A stretch of 64,000 bases of DNA from Lutjanus erythropterus (Eukaryota > Chordata > Actinopteri > Lutjaniformes > Lutjanidae), in the NCBI GenBank assembly GCA_020091685.1, contig CM034609.1, positions 15,096,023 to 15,160,022 of the forward strand. Reading direction: 5' to 3'. Under the pieces are notes generated by a model. That model had not been told where the DNA came from. It did no database searches and was given only the letters and a program-made list of their open reading frames with translations. Numbering within the stretch: position 1 is the stretch's first letter; each line of letters opens with the position of its first letter. Below are positions 14,101 through 29,002 of the stretch, piece after piece. Position numbers and translations under genes: made by a program.

Positions 14101-17100
14101 CGCACCTGCATTTCAAGCTCCGGCCTACATCAGAGAGTAACTCAGGTGTTTCTTTTAGTCTGTTACAGTCAGTGCCATGCATGTCTTTTGTTTATGTGAT
14201 ACACAGTGACAAGTATTTGTTGGTGTAAGCCAATGTAGCAGAAATACACAAGCCAGTTAGCACAGTGATGAATGTCTTCTTGTCAGAAGCAGTGCTTCAG
14301 GGAGACTCTAAGAGTCCATTTAGGCCTCTGCTGCAAATCATTTGTCTGGGTTACTCTGTTAAAAAGCAGCCTGGCTCCTGTGGTGTTATCATTCAAAGCT
14401 GGGAATCAAAAAGATTGTCAAACCAGACTGATTCACTGCTCTCTGTCTGTCAATTAACCTGCGGTTCCTGAAACGCACCATTTAGAAAGGGCAGCAGGCC
14501 ACTCTGGTGATGAGAGAGATTCCCCGTCAGCTTTTGGATCTTGGACTAAGCTGTGGTGTTAGCAAGAGCCTGACCTCTACAGAAGGAACTCAGCACTGGT
14601 CGTTTATTCACACGACAAAACAGACCTACATCTGGCATTAACCTGACGAGGACCTTTTTTGTAGCTGCGTGAATAATAACTGAGGCACTTTACATTTTAG
14701 TAATCGCGTTATTAATTTGACAACATAGATTGCTGTTTAGTTTATAAGAGTTGCTGATCTGCTGATGTGTCCTTGGGGGAGACACCAGCTCCAGTTTTGC
14801 TGTTTTGTACATGAACCTGCAGTTTTGATTGCATGCAACCAGAACAAATCCCTACAGCGTTCTCATAACGTTAGAATTGATCAGTGCTTCACTTATCGGA
14901 GTGAATAAGGCTCATAAGAAACAAACTCTCTGTTTCACATTGGCTGAGCAGATCGATTGCTCTAACCTGGATTAGAATACACTGTCTGCACATATGCGGT
15001 AATAAAAAGTTTTCTCATTGAACAGTCTGAGCTTTAATGCTGATTATTAAATGACGTATTACTTTGTTGCTGCAGTTGCTCTTACATCTGTTTGCACATG
15101 CTGATGTTCCAAATTCTTGATCATGCTGTGTCTGTGTTGTAGAAATGCAATAAAAGCAATGAGAGAGATGAAACCTTCATCTGTGTGCCTTCATTCATCT
15201 CTCTGTCTGTCCCTGGGGTATGGTCTGGCTTCAAATGAAATGGCCGCCTGCCTACCACATAGCTGTTAGTTAAATGTCATGGCACCGCCGCACCAGATGG
15301 TGATGAGAGACACTGTCAGTAAATAATGCAGTGATATGAATTTAAATACCATTCATTTATAACCAGCGGAGTCTCTGGCATTTTAGAAGTTCTGTCTCAG
15401 GCAGAAACTAGAGATGTATCGACTTTTTTTCAGTTCCGATCCGATTCCGATATCGGAATTAGTATATCTGCCGATACAGATACTATACAGATACCAGCGC
15501 TCTTTTTTTCTTGATGTTTATGATTATTTATTATTATTGTTATTGTTGTTGCTATTGGTGTTCTTGTTCTTATTCTTGTTAGTGGTAGTAGTTTATATGA
15601 GGCTGAAACAAAACTTCAGTCTGGAAAGCTTGTATAGTTTGTGTAATAGCATCTGTCAACCATTGTGGGGCGCTGTAGGATTCTGGCTTGTGATGCGATG
15701 CAAAGTGTTTCAGTTTGCTGCATGTTATAAACATTACTTTTTGCTAGTCTTTGCAATGTGTTTGTCATGCGTCTGTAATGTGTTTGTTCAGAAAATGGTG
15801 GTTTATGTCGGTATTCTCGATTAATCGATTAGTTGTTTGATCTGTGAAGTGTCAGGAGTTGGTGAAAAATGTTCATCAATGTTTCCCAAGGTGACATCTT
15901 CAAATGTCTTGTTTATTCCACAACCCAGCCGCGTATATTCAGTTTTCTATCATAAATTACTAAAGAAATATGTTGTTTTTTTTTACATAGAAGAAGGTCA
16001 GAACTACTGTTGCATAAATGCCAATATCAGGCCTCTATAGTGATACTGGATCAGTTCGGTCCCATCTCTAAAGGAAACACATCATATATCAGTCTGCAGG
16101 TTCTTTAGAGGGTAGTGAGGGCGTAACATGCAGTAATCTTCATTCATTACCTCATCACTCACATATCACCTGTAATTTGGTCTCCTGCATGGAACATTAT
16201 TAGTACGTCAGCTCCGTTGCTTCACTAAATTATTGCCTGTCGTCATCTGTACAGTTGTATATCATGCAGCCAGTGGAGCGTAACTCTGCAGAGGCAAAGT
16301 GTCGGTGGGAAAATGATCCACCGGTGTTCAGCTCCTTTCGGTGGACGTTTCCATTTACTTTGATGCCTGGCTGCAAATTTACAGAGCAGATGGGGCACTT
16401 ATGCACACACCAACATAGCAAAATAAATGAAGATGTCCTAGAAGCTGTCTTCTTGCTGTTGTTGGAGCAGTTTAATAAAAACAACTGACATGTCTTAGTA
16501 GATGGATTCATGTTAGATGTTTTTGACTGCTGCTCCTCTTTGTTATGGAGAGTTTTTTTTAAAAAGAAAAAAAGGACGGCCATCTCTTCATCATCTCGCT
16601 GCTCCAGTTGTTACATAACACCTCTTTTCCTCCTGCTCACCAGAAAAGAGCCTTTTATGTTTCACTGAGTTTATTGCAACTCTGCAGAAGAAAAGCTCTT
16701 TACCTGTGAGGGGGCTGACAAAGGTCAAAACCATTCAGACGCTCTCAGAACGAAAATATGATTTGCCGACCGTCTCTTTTCTATCTCGTCTTTCAGCATC
16801 AAAAAGCAGCACCGACGTTTTAGAAAAATCAAAGACAGCTGGGTCATAAATTTAAGTGCTCAACCACCCCTTCAGCTTTTTTTTTGAAGAAAAGAGAAGT
16901 TTACATTTTATTATATAAAGAGTATATAAGATGGACAAATTATTAGCTTTACTGTTTGTACTCCCATAACCCATTAACCTGAAATATTTTAATGGACTGA
17001 TGGTGTATAAAGAAAGAAGAAAGAAGAAGAAAATATTCAGGGCGAAACAGTTTAGAAACCATTTATGAAGCCAGTTTGAAGAAGAATGTTGTTTTGAAAT

Positions 17101-20100
17101 AGCCTTGAGCACAGAGTTTTGGATCTATATTCTATAAAAAGATATATGCTACATAAAATAAGGTGTGCAGAAATTTTCAAACAAACAAGATTTTCTGGGG
17201 CATCTGTCTCACGAGCAAGAAAAGAGAAGAGTGTAGAGCCTTTTCTGCTTCAGGAGAAACATTTATAATCGTAAATGTAGAGTTAAACTGAAGTTTCCTG
17301 TATCCTCAGGGTTTTTGTTTTTACTTTATGCAGTAAGTCACTTTTATATTTTTCCCAAAAACCGTCCTAATATGATACAGATTGATCACATAATCTGGAC
17401 GCCAGGGGTCCTGTTCTGTGTTTGCACACAATGAAACATCCAATTATTGTCTACATTGTTTGTTTCTGTATCATTTTTCCTGTCAGGCACAGCATCTATT
17501 GACACTACAGTTTCAGGGAAAATATGTGATTCCTCTAAAACCCAGCTCTGTGAACCGTCTTGTTTCCCTCTGTTTGCGGATATTTGTGCTCCATTTCTCT
17601 TCCCAGTTGTACTTTTGTGCACTGAGATGTGTTTTTGCTCTTTGCCACCATTAAACGATTGGTCAAAGACAAATATTGTTAACCTTTTCACAGAAACACA
17701 CACAAAATCCAGCACACATGCTGTTTTTCTGTCACTCCATCTCTTTTTGTCTTTTTGGAGTGTTTTATCTCTAACTGCCATGAACAAATGCAGAGGCGTC
17801 ATCATTGTTTTTGTTGTGGTTACTCAGGCTTTTTTATCACAGTCCTGCAATCCTTTTATCATCCAGACAGAAGGACCTCGTATAGCTTTGGTTTGAAAAA
17901 GAAAGAGTGTGAAAATGGATTTCAATTATGTGTACGAGCAGAATAGTAAGTGGCCCCTGAAAAAGTGTAGGTGGCTTCTACATGCACACACGATGAGGTG
18001 AAATTTGAACATTCGCACTAATTATATTCATTTTGACTAATTAAAAAAAAACAAATTGAATGTTAGTGAATAACTCAAAACTATTAACACAGCAAGGTCT
18101 TTGAATTATCCAGAGTAATTATGACATTATTTCTGCGTGGTACAGCAGCATTTTTCCAAGCAACACAAAAGAAATAAATCTACTGGATGGTGCAAAAGTC
18201 CGAGTTGGTGTCTAAAAACCCCTGCAACAAAAATCAAAACTGCATGACCAGTGAAGAACAGTGGAAAGATCTAGGGGGTAAAAAAAATGGCTATCCTCTA
18301 TTTAGGAGTATACTTAATCACAAGTTAACTCACAATTGCAATGATGATGCTACTTGGAGACTTTAATAGAAAACACCTCTTGCTGTGGGTAGATAGGCTT
18401 ATATCAACAGCTACCTGATGGATCTCCATGAAACATTCATTATGCCCAGGGGATGACTACTACTCACTTTGCTGATCCCCTGACTTTTCCGCTAGTGCCA
18501 CCATGATCTTTGAATTTTTGTTTTTTTTAGTGAAATTCGCATCATTCATTCAAGCCACCTCGTATTGCTTTGGTTTCGAAAAAGAAAAAGTAATCACTCC
18601 CTCTGTGTTTTCATGCAGCGCCGTCATCAGGTCAAGATTTAAATGTATGTGATACTTAAGTTAAATAAATCTAAGCAAAATTAACACCATTTCCATCAGA
18701 ATAAGCTGTACTTTGTGTTACAAAGTATTTTGTGCTTGCATGCTAACACACTAAAGTAGGATAGAGAAAATGGTAACATATCTGCTGAGCATCAATATGT
18801 TGGCATTCTGATGTTCGTGCCTGTACAGCCTTGCAGAGCCACTAGTGTGGCCCTGGACTCATAGGTCCTATTGAGATCTGATATTAACGTGTCCTGGGTG
18901 ATCCGATCACTTGTAAACAGCTCTGAATACGCAGGTTCACACCTGGCATTACAATGTGTCTCAAGATGCATTTTGAGTGATCACTTGTGATTGGGTCTCA
19001 CTTTCCTGCTCTAAATGCCAATAAACACACATTTGTTCCTTCCTCCACTGTCCAGTAACTTAACTATGAGCACTGGACATACTTACTTATTCTGACTGTG
19101 TAGAAATCCAACGTTTTCACATCACGGATAGCGAAGAAAGTCATTCATTCCAGAGTCAAAGTGAGAGTAAAAATGTGCATCGCAGCACACCACAACACAA
19201 TGTTTTTACAAGGAAAGAAACAACCTAATGTATTGCATTTAATGCTGCATTTAGCAGAGGGCACTGATGATTAAGAATTCACCATAGTCATTTTACTTCC
19301 TCCCTCCATGTGCAAATAAACACATTTGCAGTATGTGTTGTTGTTTTTAACAAGTGGCTCACCTGCTGGGACAAACAAGACAGCCCCTATAATTAAGATT
19401 TGTCATACACAGTGTTTCACAAAGTTTGTAAAGTCTGTGAAGTTTTATTGTATTTGATGGGGTTATTGTTTTTTTTTTCTTTTTAATTATCAATTTTATT
19501 AAGTCCTTGGAGCCTTTGAGTACTTTTTATCATGTTTGTCTTGATTTGTCTGTGATGTTTGTAAATGTGTCAAGACAGATTCTCTGTCTCTCTTTTACTG
19601 CAAACCAAATCAACCTAAGGGTAGGAATTAATTCACCTGAACCTGAAAACGTTCGTTCACTAAACATGAATGTCCTAAATGTTAGTAAGGAGAGAAGAAA
19701 ACATAGTATAGACATGCACAACTATTTTTTTTAGCTTTATTATAAAAGGTAAAGGGAGATTATTATTTGTGTCTAGTTTAGACTAAACTTCATTAAAAGC
19801 TTCTATACTGCACAAATTGCCTTTGTCCAGAGAATACAGAGTAAAGTGTTGAGGTGAGTGGCTGCACATCTTTAAGTACCTGTTGAATATTACATTACTG
19901 CAACAAGGCTGTAAGGACATGCTGTGTTTGGTGTCTACTGCCTACGATATGTGTTTGCACAACACAGCTTATTGTACCAGAATCCATCTGATGATGCATT
20001 TGGTGTCTGCAGTGTTAATCAGCCTGCAGCATGTCAAGACATTAGCGCTAGATCTAAGATGCTGTTGGGTTGGTAACAGCAGCTGAAGAAACACGTTCGA

Positions 20101-23100
20101 TCAAAGTAGAGGTATCTCAGCAGAGGTCACCCTCCTCCCACACAGTGTGACTGTATCAAAGTTAGTAAACTCTATATATGGCTTTAGGTGTTCTTTGAGC
20201 TTCTCCACGCTCCTTTTCTTCTTTGTTTTATCATGGCCTATAACCAGGAATTTGAAATTTAACATATACAAGAATAGACACTCCTTCAGACCTAACAAGA
20301 AGATTTTAAAGAGAGGGCTTGTGTTTACAAGGACTGACAAGAGAACTGACAAGACATCAGTTTGATTGACAGGATGGCACCGCACGCCACACCCCCCCTC
20401 TGACACACAGAACATGTCTCTAGAAAGAATTGGCACGCATGTCACAGAGGATATCATGATAATGAGGATGGCGTATGCGCACACAATCTCAAAACCTGGC
20501 ACACAACTAACAAGAGGAACTTCTGCATTCCTGTCGTGAGGTTAGATGGTGCGTGGATCAATTTATTATAATGAAAATGTAGCAAAGTGGCACATTTTCA
20601 GGTTAATGACTTCTGTTCCTTGTCTCTGCAGCTTTGAGACCTTTCAGCCTGCTCACACAGAATCTCCATTTTGCACTTGGCACTTGACATTTCGCCCACT
20701 CCATTCTTTCCCTTCATAACATATTGAAAACCTTAAATTATTGATTTCCTCTTTTATATTCATAATTCCGAGAAATAGAAATCATCCACAGGGTTGACAT
20801 CCTGGCATGCACCAGCCAGCTTTGTGAACTGATTGCATTTACCTCTTGACTAGACCACTTGACACTAATGAAATGCATAATTGGTCTTTCACCCCTGCTT
20901 TTCTCACTGTCATGCGTGTCGTTTTGACACAGGAGATCTGCGAGGATTTAACAGATTAGGCAGAGAGTTGCTGAATCAAAAATATAAATATTAAATCTAG
21001 TTCTTAAATCAAGCATGTTACAGTACAAAGTTGAGGTTTCATTTTCTAATGGCCACCAAGACACTGTGAAACAGTAGGCTATGTATGGTGGCTGTTCAGT
21101 GCAGAAAATCTGTTTGATTTATGCACAAATGTTGGAACTAAAAGAAGATAAGACCAATTATTAAGAATTACTAAATCCAGTTTAATTTACCCTCTTTCAT
21201 TTCTCAGGTCGTCTGCATCTGCTCAGCAGTCCCGTGTCTCTCCTCTGCTCCTGCTTTACATTCTGGATTATTCTTTGTTGGTTTATGCGCTCTCTTGTTT
21301 AGATTTATTTTTGTTGGACTTGGCTCCTCAGCCGCCTTTTGTCATTCTGCGTTTCTTTCCAGTATTCTGCCTTCTTTCCAGTAAGTTTATCAAAGTGTTC
21401 TGTTCAGTCAGAACACTTCAGAAGCATAACAAATGCTGCCTAAATGTATGTCAGTCACTTGATCTTCCCACATGGGTCCTGATGATGCAGCAGAACAATC
21501 GCCAAAACTGTCAAATCAGCGATTTACCTGTCAGTCTGTAAAACTTCATGTTTACTTTTCTTGGTTTGTTTGAAAAAAAGTGTGAACAGGATTGGAGCAG
21601 AACTAAAATGTAACAATGTCTATTTTTTTTCCTTGTCCAGACGAGATGAACCAAACTACAGGTGTGACCTGTTGAAACTACAGGAAATATACACAATTAG
21701 GCGTGATCTATACCTTCAGATCCTGCAAGAGGCACGTCCTATAAAAACGAAGTCTGTACTTCCAGACGAGTTATGCCATCAAAGTCATTATCTCGCTTGT
21801 TACAGTATATCATAGGACTGTAAAAACTTTAACCTTTAGCTGGTTTACTAACGCTTTAACTTAAAAAGGAAGAGTCACATATGTTCACTTGTAGTTTCAG
21901 TGCAGCTTGGCACAGACCAGGCAGAGTTGCAGTATTTGCTTTTGGCTTGGTTTTTCTCCAAAGAAAAGACAAATGTTGTGAGTTGACCTTGTTTCATCCT
22001 TAGCTCATCAGTAATTTTTCTTCCTTTGGCAACATGTGCGTGTGTGTTTCTTTGTCTTTGTGCTGTTTGCTCAGAGAGCCAAGATGAATCCCATTAATAT
22101 CTGTAAATGAGGTACTTAAATAGAGAAAGAACAACTTTCCTTCAAGCAAAGCAATCATTTTATTCACTTGAAATCTTTTGCCAGTGTTCTTTTTACTATA
22201 TTAACTACTTTCCTCACAAGTATTTTCAGCCACAGGGTTGGTTTAATGTAAAGCAAAACTCTACCTCACGCATGAGTTATACTTTTGACAGCAGACGCTG
22301 CCAGTTTCCACATGTAAAGCCTTTTATCTGGTTTATTGAACGCTGTTTAAACAGTGTAAACTAATCACTGACTGAAAGACGCATACGTTGAGGTTCAGCA
22401 CTTATGTTCAGCTTCTACAGCACAAAAACTAATTGGTGTTGAGCGTCAGCAGTGACGATCGTTCCTCTATGGCAGCTTTTCAAAGCACATCAGTCATCCA
22501 GACATGTCTCACCCGTGTTTGCTGGCAGATAGATGCATCAGCTGCTCTTTATGAACATAAAAGCCTTTCTCTTCCCTGTCAGGCCACAGAAATCAGCTTA
22601 CAAGGCTGTTGTTTTCAGTGTTGTTTTATGATGCAAAGTTTTATAACTCAGAAGGGACCTGATGTTTCTTTTATTAGAGATCTTGTGTGTGCCTAAAAAA
22701 AATCTGCAGAAGTAAACACGCATACTTACCAAAAGCGTCAACCTGCAGATTTTAAAATGCTAATGCCAACATTTGTTTGGAGTAAGCCAAGTATAGCTTA
22801 TTGATTTGTTTCTGCATGAAAGTGTGCGAGTGTGATAGGATTTTTCCGTGTCTTCTTTGTGTGTCAGTCAGCGACACAGTGTCACTCCGTTTAGCTCAGC
22901 TGCCTCGTGGAGCTTAAACCTCCTCTCAGGGGAGAAGTCCTACTTTCTCCCTGCGCTCCTCTGGGTTGACTCTGCCTGTTGTTGGGAGCAGACTTCTCCA
23001 CTGCTGGTGTAATACTCTGATCAAAGCCCTGCAAGAATAGCATTGTCACCCATAGCGAATCTGCTTAGACAAAAGTGCAACAGAGGAAAAGTTGGGTCAC

Positions 23101-26100
23101 GTGGAAAGACATTCTCAGATTCCCGAGGGAATTATAGTCACATTCACTATTGTGCTCAGCAAAGTATGACATGAGTTTTAATGGGATGCAAAGAGAACTC
23201 ATTGGGGAAATCATTCAAATGTTCTGGCAATGTTTAGAAAATTAACGTTTATGCACACCTAGCTCTTTGGGACAGTTGTTTGGAAATCTGGAGCATTTCA
23301 CCCCCGGGTTCGGTTTGTTTGGGCACATGTAAACACAGCAATCGCACTCCGCTGGGCAAAACAAGCAGACTGAGATCGCCTAGAGAGGGTGGTCTCAGCT
23401 CGCTTCAACTCGAGCTGGAGTGGTTTGTCAGTTGGAATATGTCATTTGAAGCACAATCTTCTAATAAGCTGCATCAGGACATTAATACAATACACACAGC
23501 CGGTGCACCACAATGAAGAAGAGAAAAGGGAGGGAAGGAAGAGTTTTGAGGTGAATCTTCCTGGAAATATTTCTGACCAGGAAGAGAACAACTTGCTCAC
23601 CCATGGGGGTCTTTTGAATGTTGCCATGTGAACAAAAACTAAGCAAGGGGAGAATGCAAAAACTGTATCAAATTAGTTCCCGAATCAGAGCAAAGAAAAC
23701 AGCCCACAGGTCTGAAGATCCCCATAGAGATATTTGTATTGTTTTAGAGGAATATGGCAACACAGATGGTGTTCATCCTCAAGTCCAAGTGGACTGATTA
23801 GAATTCAGTGGTCACAGATCATTGTGAAAAACAGAAAACTGTATTCCCGCACCATGAGCTGACCTAGCTGGTCTCGTGTCGTGTCGTGGGACACAGTTCT
23901 GCTTTTTCATCTCAGTGAGAACAAGGCGACATCAGAAGTACCCTCGCATACCTCTGCCAGTGACAACTTGTCTCGCCAATGTCATGATGCTGCTGCCAGC
24001 AGATGTCTGCCTAGCTTTTATCTTTCTTCCTCTCTGATACAGATCCTTTGGTCTTTGTCTTTCACTGTCACTGTCTGTCCCTCCATCTTGTTGTCCTTTG
24101 GCACACTCTCTGTTTCTGTCTCTGTCACATCAGTGTCTTTGCCTTTGTTATCGTCTTTTACCTCTGCACCTAAGCAGACAGTGTGGGTTTCAGCAGAACG
24201 TTTGGCATTTCAGCTTCACGAAATGTAATATATTAGAGCAAATAGCAACTAATTACCTCTGATTTTGTCAATATTGCCTGAAAGGTTTATTTGGAAACTT
24301 TGTCCAAACTTTGCAACCGACGTTTTAATTCTTAAGCACTCTAGACTATTGAGAACAGAAATCATACATACTGTACAGAAATAGGAATCGAGCAGCTGAA
24401 TTCGACTGGGTTTGTGTGAAACTTTTTTGGCCCCCACAAACAAAACAAACTTCCAGCTGCATTTGATTTGCCACACTATTTGGGGACTTGCCATTGTCAG
24501 GGCACGGAGCAGAGAAATGTATTACCGCTCCTGCCAACGTGCCACATTGTCATTGACATTTGGCTCCCTGTGCATTTGGCCAGTGGTATTAGTCTTGAAT
24601 AAAAGATGAACCCAGCCCAGTTCCTTCAGCCTCAGCCACTGAGGATATTAAAGTTATTGTGGAGCTGCTTGAAGCCCTGTTGTTCTCAGGTATTAGTGCT
24701 AGTATGCTGTATGTCTTTCTTGATGCTGGAATGAATTGGGGTTGTGTATTGGTAAAAATCTGGCAATAAGATACGTATGATGTTACAGTTGCCATACACA
24801 CAGCATGGATATGTGGGAATTGAGCAGCTAAAAAAGCAAATGTGAAGTGACTAAGATGAGAAACGTAAAGGCAGGTTCAGTTATTATAGGGTCTTTATTG
24901 TTGTAAAATACAGCACGTCCAAGCCTCATGTTTTAAGCCTTGTTTGCAGCACACAGATAAAATATTGACAACTGGGTGTCACTGTTTGTTCAGCATTTCA
25001 CAGAGATATAATGGCCGGAGTCAGATCTCTTTGTCCCTTTACTCAAGACGCCTGGTTCTACCTCAGTGTCTTTGTCAGCCAAGTCTTTCTCATAAACTGA
25101 GATGTGTTTGGTTTCTGGAGGTTGTACAGGTTTGAGATGCCCTCCACCATGACTCTTTTTTGCATGTTTCCAGGAGCATATATGCATGAGTTTGACATCT
25201 TTTTTTTTTTTTTTTTTTTTACACTTGCCAGAACTGCCAGAAAACCACACCAGCACTGATAAAAAGGAATTGATCAGCTCAGAGGCATATGATTCTGATC
25301 ATATCACTTGGAACCAAATGAAACCGGTTCTTGATTCTGATTCCTACAATATTATTCAAAGCTCCTCTCTCTGCACTGTTAGAAGTAAACTTTCAAAAGA
25401 AAACCAACATCCTGTTATCAGGAGTTATGTATGAATAAATGGTCAAATTTCCCACAGGGAATGTAAATGCACTCACTTGTATCCTCTCTCTGATTCAAAT
25501 GATAATGTCTAGATCCCATTTACTGATACATTTTTGCTATCTGTCAAGTCATGCACATGTCATTCTCCTCCCGCAATGAAAAGATAATAGGAGACTTTGG
25601 TAATAGGTAACAAGTGGCATCATCTGGAATCAATGATTGTAGCTGTGAAATGACCCATGGGGAGGACGTGCTATAAACAGCCGAATGATCTAATTACAAG
25701 CTATGGTTCATCAACGGTAATCACAGCATATGGAGAGAATCACTCAGAGGCAAGCTGTCAAAATTTATCCTGCGGAGGTTTGCTTAGACTTGGTTGTTTG
25801 TAGGATGAAAGTTTGCAAAATTGGATAGATGAATAGCAACACATCCATGCCAATAACCTGATTAATACAGGTTAACTCATACGAACCCGGACTATTTATA
25901 AAGGATCCAAAAAATTCACAGAGAAGTGGCAACGAATGATGGGAAACCTTGAGAGGTGAATTATGCATGAAGCAGGTAATTATCCACATGCAAACTGTTC
26001 CTTGGTAACATTTAGCCCCTTCAGCACTATGCTGAAGAGTCATGCAAATTCAAATAACCCATCTCAGTACTTTTCCAGTTATCTCGGAATAGCAGACGGC

Positions 26101-28946
26101 TCAGATGGACTTTTCTCTAAACGTCTTTAAATGCTCCTCTAAATCGGTCCTTCACTCCCCACAGGTGGTGGAGCTCACCGCCTCACTGAAGAACCTCGGA
26201 GCCACCGTCTGGTTTCTGAAATCACCAAAACTCTCTGACCTCGTTAAATCCAAAGCACATCAAGTCGCAAATGTGATTCGGCTTTAATTTCAAGGAAACA
26301 CAATAAGCTGGAGGGCAAAAGACACAAGTGCAGGTGAACAGTACATGTGGCTCCTATATAAAACTATGGCTAATCATAATTCAGTCTGCCTGTTCTCACA
26401 CAACAAAGTTTAGATAAATGTGGTACGTAAGTTAAGTTGAAATACTCACTACTCTGACAACAATGCTGCAGAAATTTCTTTTCTTTTCCTTTTTCATGCA
26501 TGTTAATTACAGTTCAATTACCATTACAGTTACCATGTGTCTTTTACCTTTAAACACTGAACAGAATAGAAAGCCATTTTAGATTATATTGTAGTCATGT
26601 CCCTTACGAGCACTAAGCTCATCCTTTGTGAAAGTGACTTTTTGCATGAGTGTGCAGTATGATGGGGTGGTAGCTGAGAAATACAGATATTTTATTTATA
26701 AGCACTTGCGTGTTTGAGCGTGGTCATGCAATGCTAATCACGTGAGCCTGCAGAGGGGCCATGCATTGTTCTGTTGGATGTTGACTGGGTGAAGGCTCAG
26801 GGCTCCAGAGTTTGTATGTGGGATGGTTTGACTGGAGCTGCAGATGAAGATAGGCTGGGAGAAGGTTTTAAAGATGGTGTGGGTTAGTTCTCGATTGCTT
26901 CGTGAGAAATGCTGCAGATAGCAGAAGGGACAAAAAACTTTTTTATGTGTTATAAATCATTAAAAATATGTTTAAAATGAAGTTCATTTGTCATTTAAGT
27001 ACAGAGGAGTGCAACCAACAAATTCCCTCATTATATCTTTGGGATGATTTACAAAACAAATCGGTGAAGCAATCCTCAGTCTGATCTACCTCTGTGTGTG
27101 TGTGTCAGTATCTCTCTCTGCAGCCCTCACAGACAGAGAGCAGAGGAGTCCATAAATATATATGTACATATCTTGTCTCTGCTCTCCTCCTGTCCTCCTG
27201 GGGTGGTCCACAGCGGTGCATCCAGCTGATGCTTGACTGCATGGTCACACATGGCCCACAATTAGTAGGACTGATCCTGTGGGGACCATTAATGTTTGTA
27301 CAGTGTTTCATGGAAATCAATCAAATAGTTGATGAGGTATTACAGTGGCCTCTCTAGAACCATGCTGCTAGTATGCATTAAAATCTTCTTATGGATGTAA
27401 TATATCAGATTATTCTGACCCAGTTTATCATCCTAAGAAATTTTTATGTCAACACATGGCTCCTATTAATAATAAAGATTCCAACTGGTCGTCCCTAACC
27501 AGATGTACACACTCAGAAATTCAGAGGCAGCCGTGTCAACACACTGCATCTCATCTTATCTCCTGTTATTTAACGTGACCTTTGCCTGGAAGGTGACCCC
27601 GATGAAAACCCTTTGCAAACACGGAGTCGTCGCCAGAATTAATTACAGAGGAGCTGTCAGAGGGGAAGCGGCTCCGGAGAAGGGCCACTGAAGTGAAGGT
27701 GCATCGATCACCAGAGAGTCAGAAATCCAATGTGGAGTAATTCACTGTGGGTACAATTAAGCTTTGTGCTGAGACGAGGCGCATTATTTCAGCAGGAGGG
27801 GTTTGCAGGTGTCTGTCTGAGCTGATTAAAGGTTCACCAACAGTGAATGGATGGTTCAGGTGTCGTTAGAGCTCGTACAATCAGAGGTACAGTTTGTTCC
27901 CTCATAAAGCTTTATCATCCCTGTGTGTACTGTAGTTAAAGCAGGATGAAGCAGACTGTGTTGATTAAACTGAGTGTTTCTTACAGTATTTCCCTTTCTC
28001 AACTACACTTTCTTGCTTTTTTCCTTTTCATCTCTTTGTCCTTGCCTCAGTTTTACTTCTTCTTTTCTTTCTTTAAAAAAAAAGCCATATTCATCTTCTA
28101 AATGCTGTAGTCGCTTTCACTTTCCTCCTCCTCTTTATTCACGTTATTAGATTTAATGCTCTGGCTCGTCCTTGTCAAGTCCCAGACAAGGTTTTCTTTT
28201 TTCTGACGCCCGTTTTATTATGTCTACTACACATTTCCTCTTCTTCTTGTCTCTTATCTCAGATTGTTCCTTCCTTAGGTTTTTACACTCTTATACTTGG
28301 TTGCACCAACAAAGATAGTTCTGAATCAGACTTCAGCAAAACTAGATTTAAAATGATTAAATCCACATTATTTAAGTTTAGTGATTTAAACTTTAAAAAA
28401 AAATTAAATACCCAAATTAAAACAACTAAACACATTAAAAAAAAATTGATGCTGCTGCTGTTGAGACCTAGTACAGTCAATATAAAGCGGGGGGAAACAT
28501 TCCTTTCCCCTGCTCTGTGTACCCTAATAGAAATGTTGCATTGTTGGCTAGCCAGGTGAAAGGCTAACAAAATCTTACATTGTTTACTAGTTAGCTAAAA
28601 GTAAAAAAAAAAGTGGTATTATATGCCAGATGGCTTAAAACAATGGCTAAAAAGTTGGCTAGCCTTAGTTAGTCATGATCATGGCGCCGCAGAAAATTAT
28701 TTTGCTCAAAAAGGCAGCCATTTTAAAAGCTAAACCTTCTCAAGTTCAAGTTTAATACTCTATAATATTTAAAATTACAGTTTTGGTGCAGCAGAATCAT
28801 ATTGAACTGGACTGAGGTTTGGAGGTTTAGATTATAATGAATTGTATAATAATAAAGTCAACCCATGATTTAACCTGGTTCAAAAATGAATCCTTGTTGG
28901 TGCAGCCAAGCCATAATGTGTTTTTGCTTTTCTAACAGCTCCTGTG

Positions 28947-29002
<56 letters not shown>

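Noticed and set aside
17386-17896. Overlapping open frames of 139-149 codons on both strands
   Set aside because: No domain, no splice context and no family resemblance. They lie inside a rab26 intron and look like chance frames.
20101-20502. 133-codon frame on the - strand
   Set aside because: No recognisable domain; intronic, and no splice signals that would join it to another exon.
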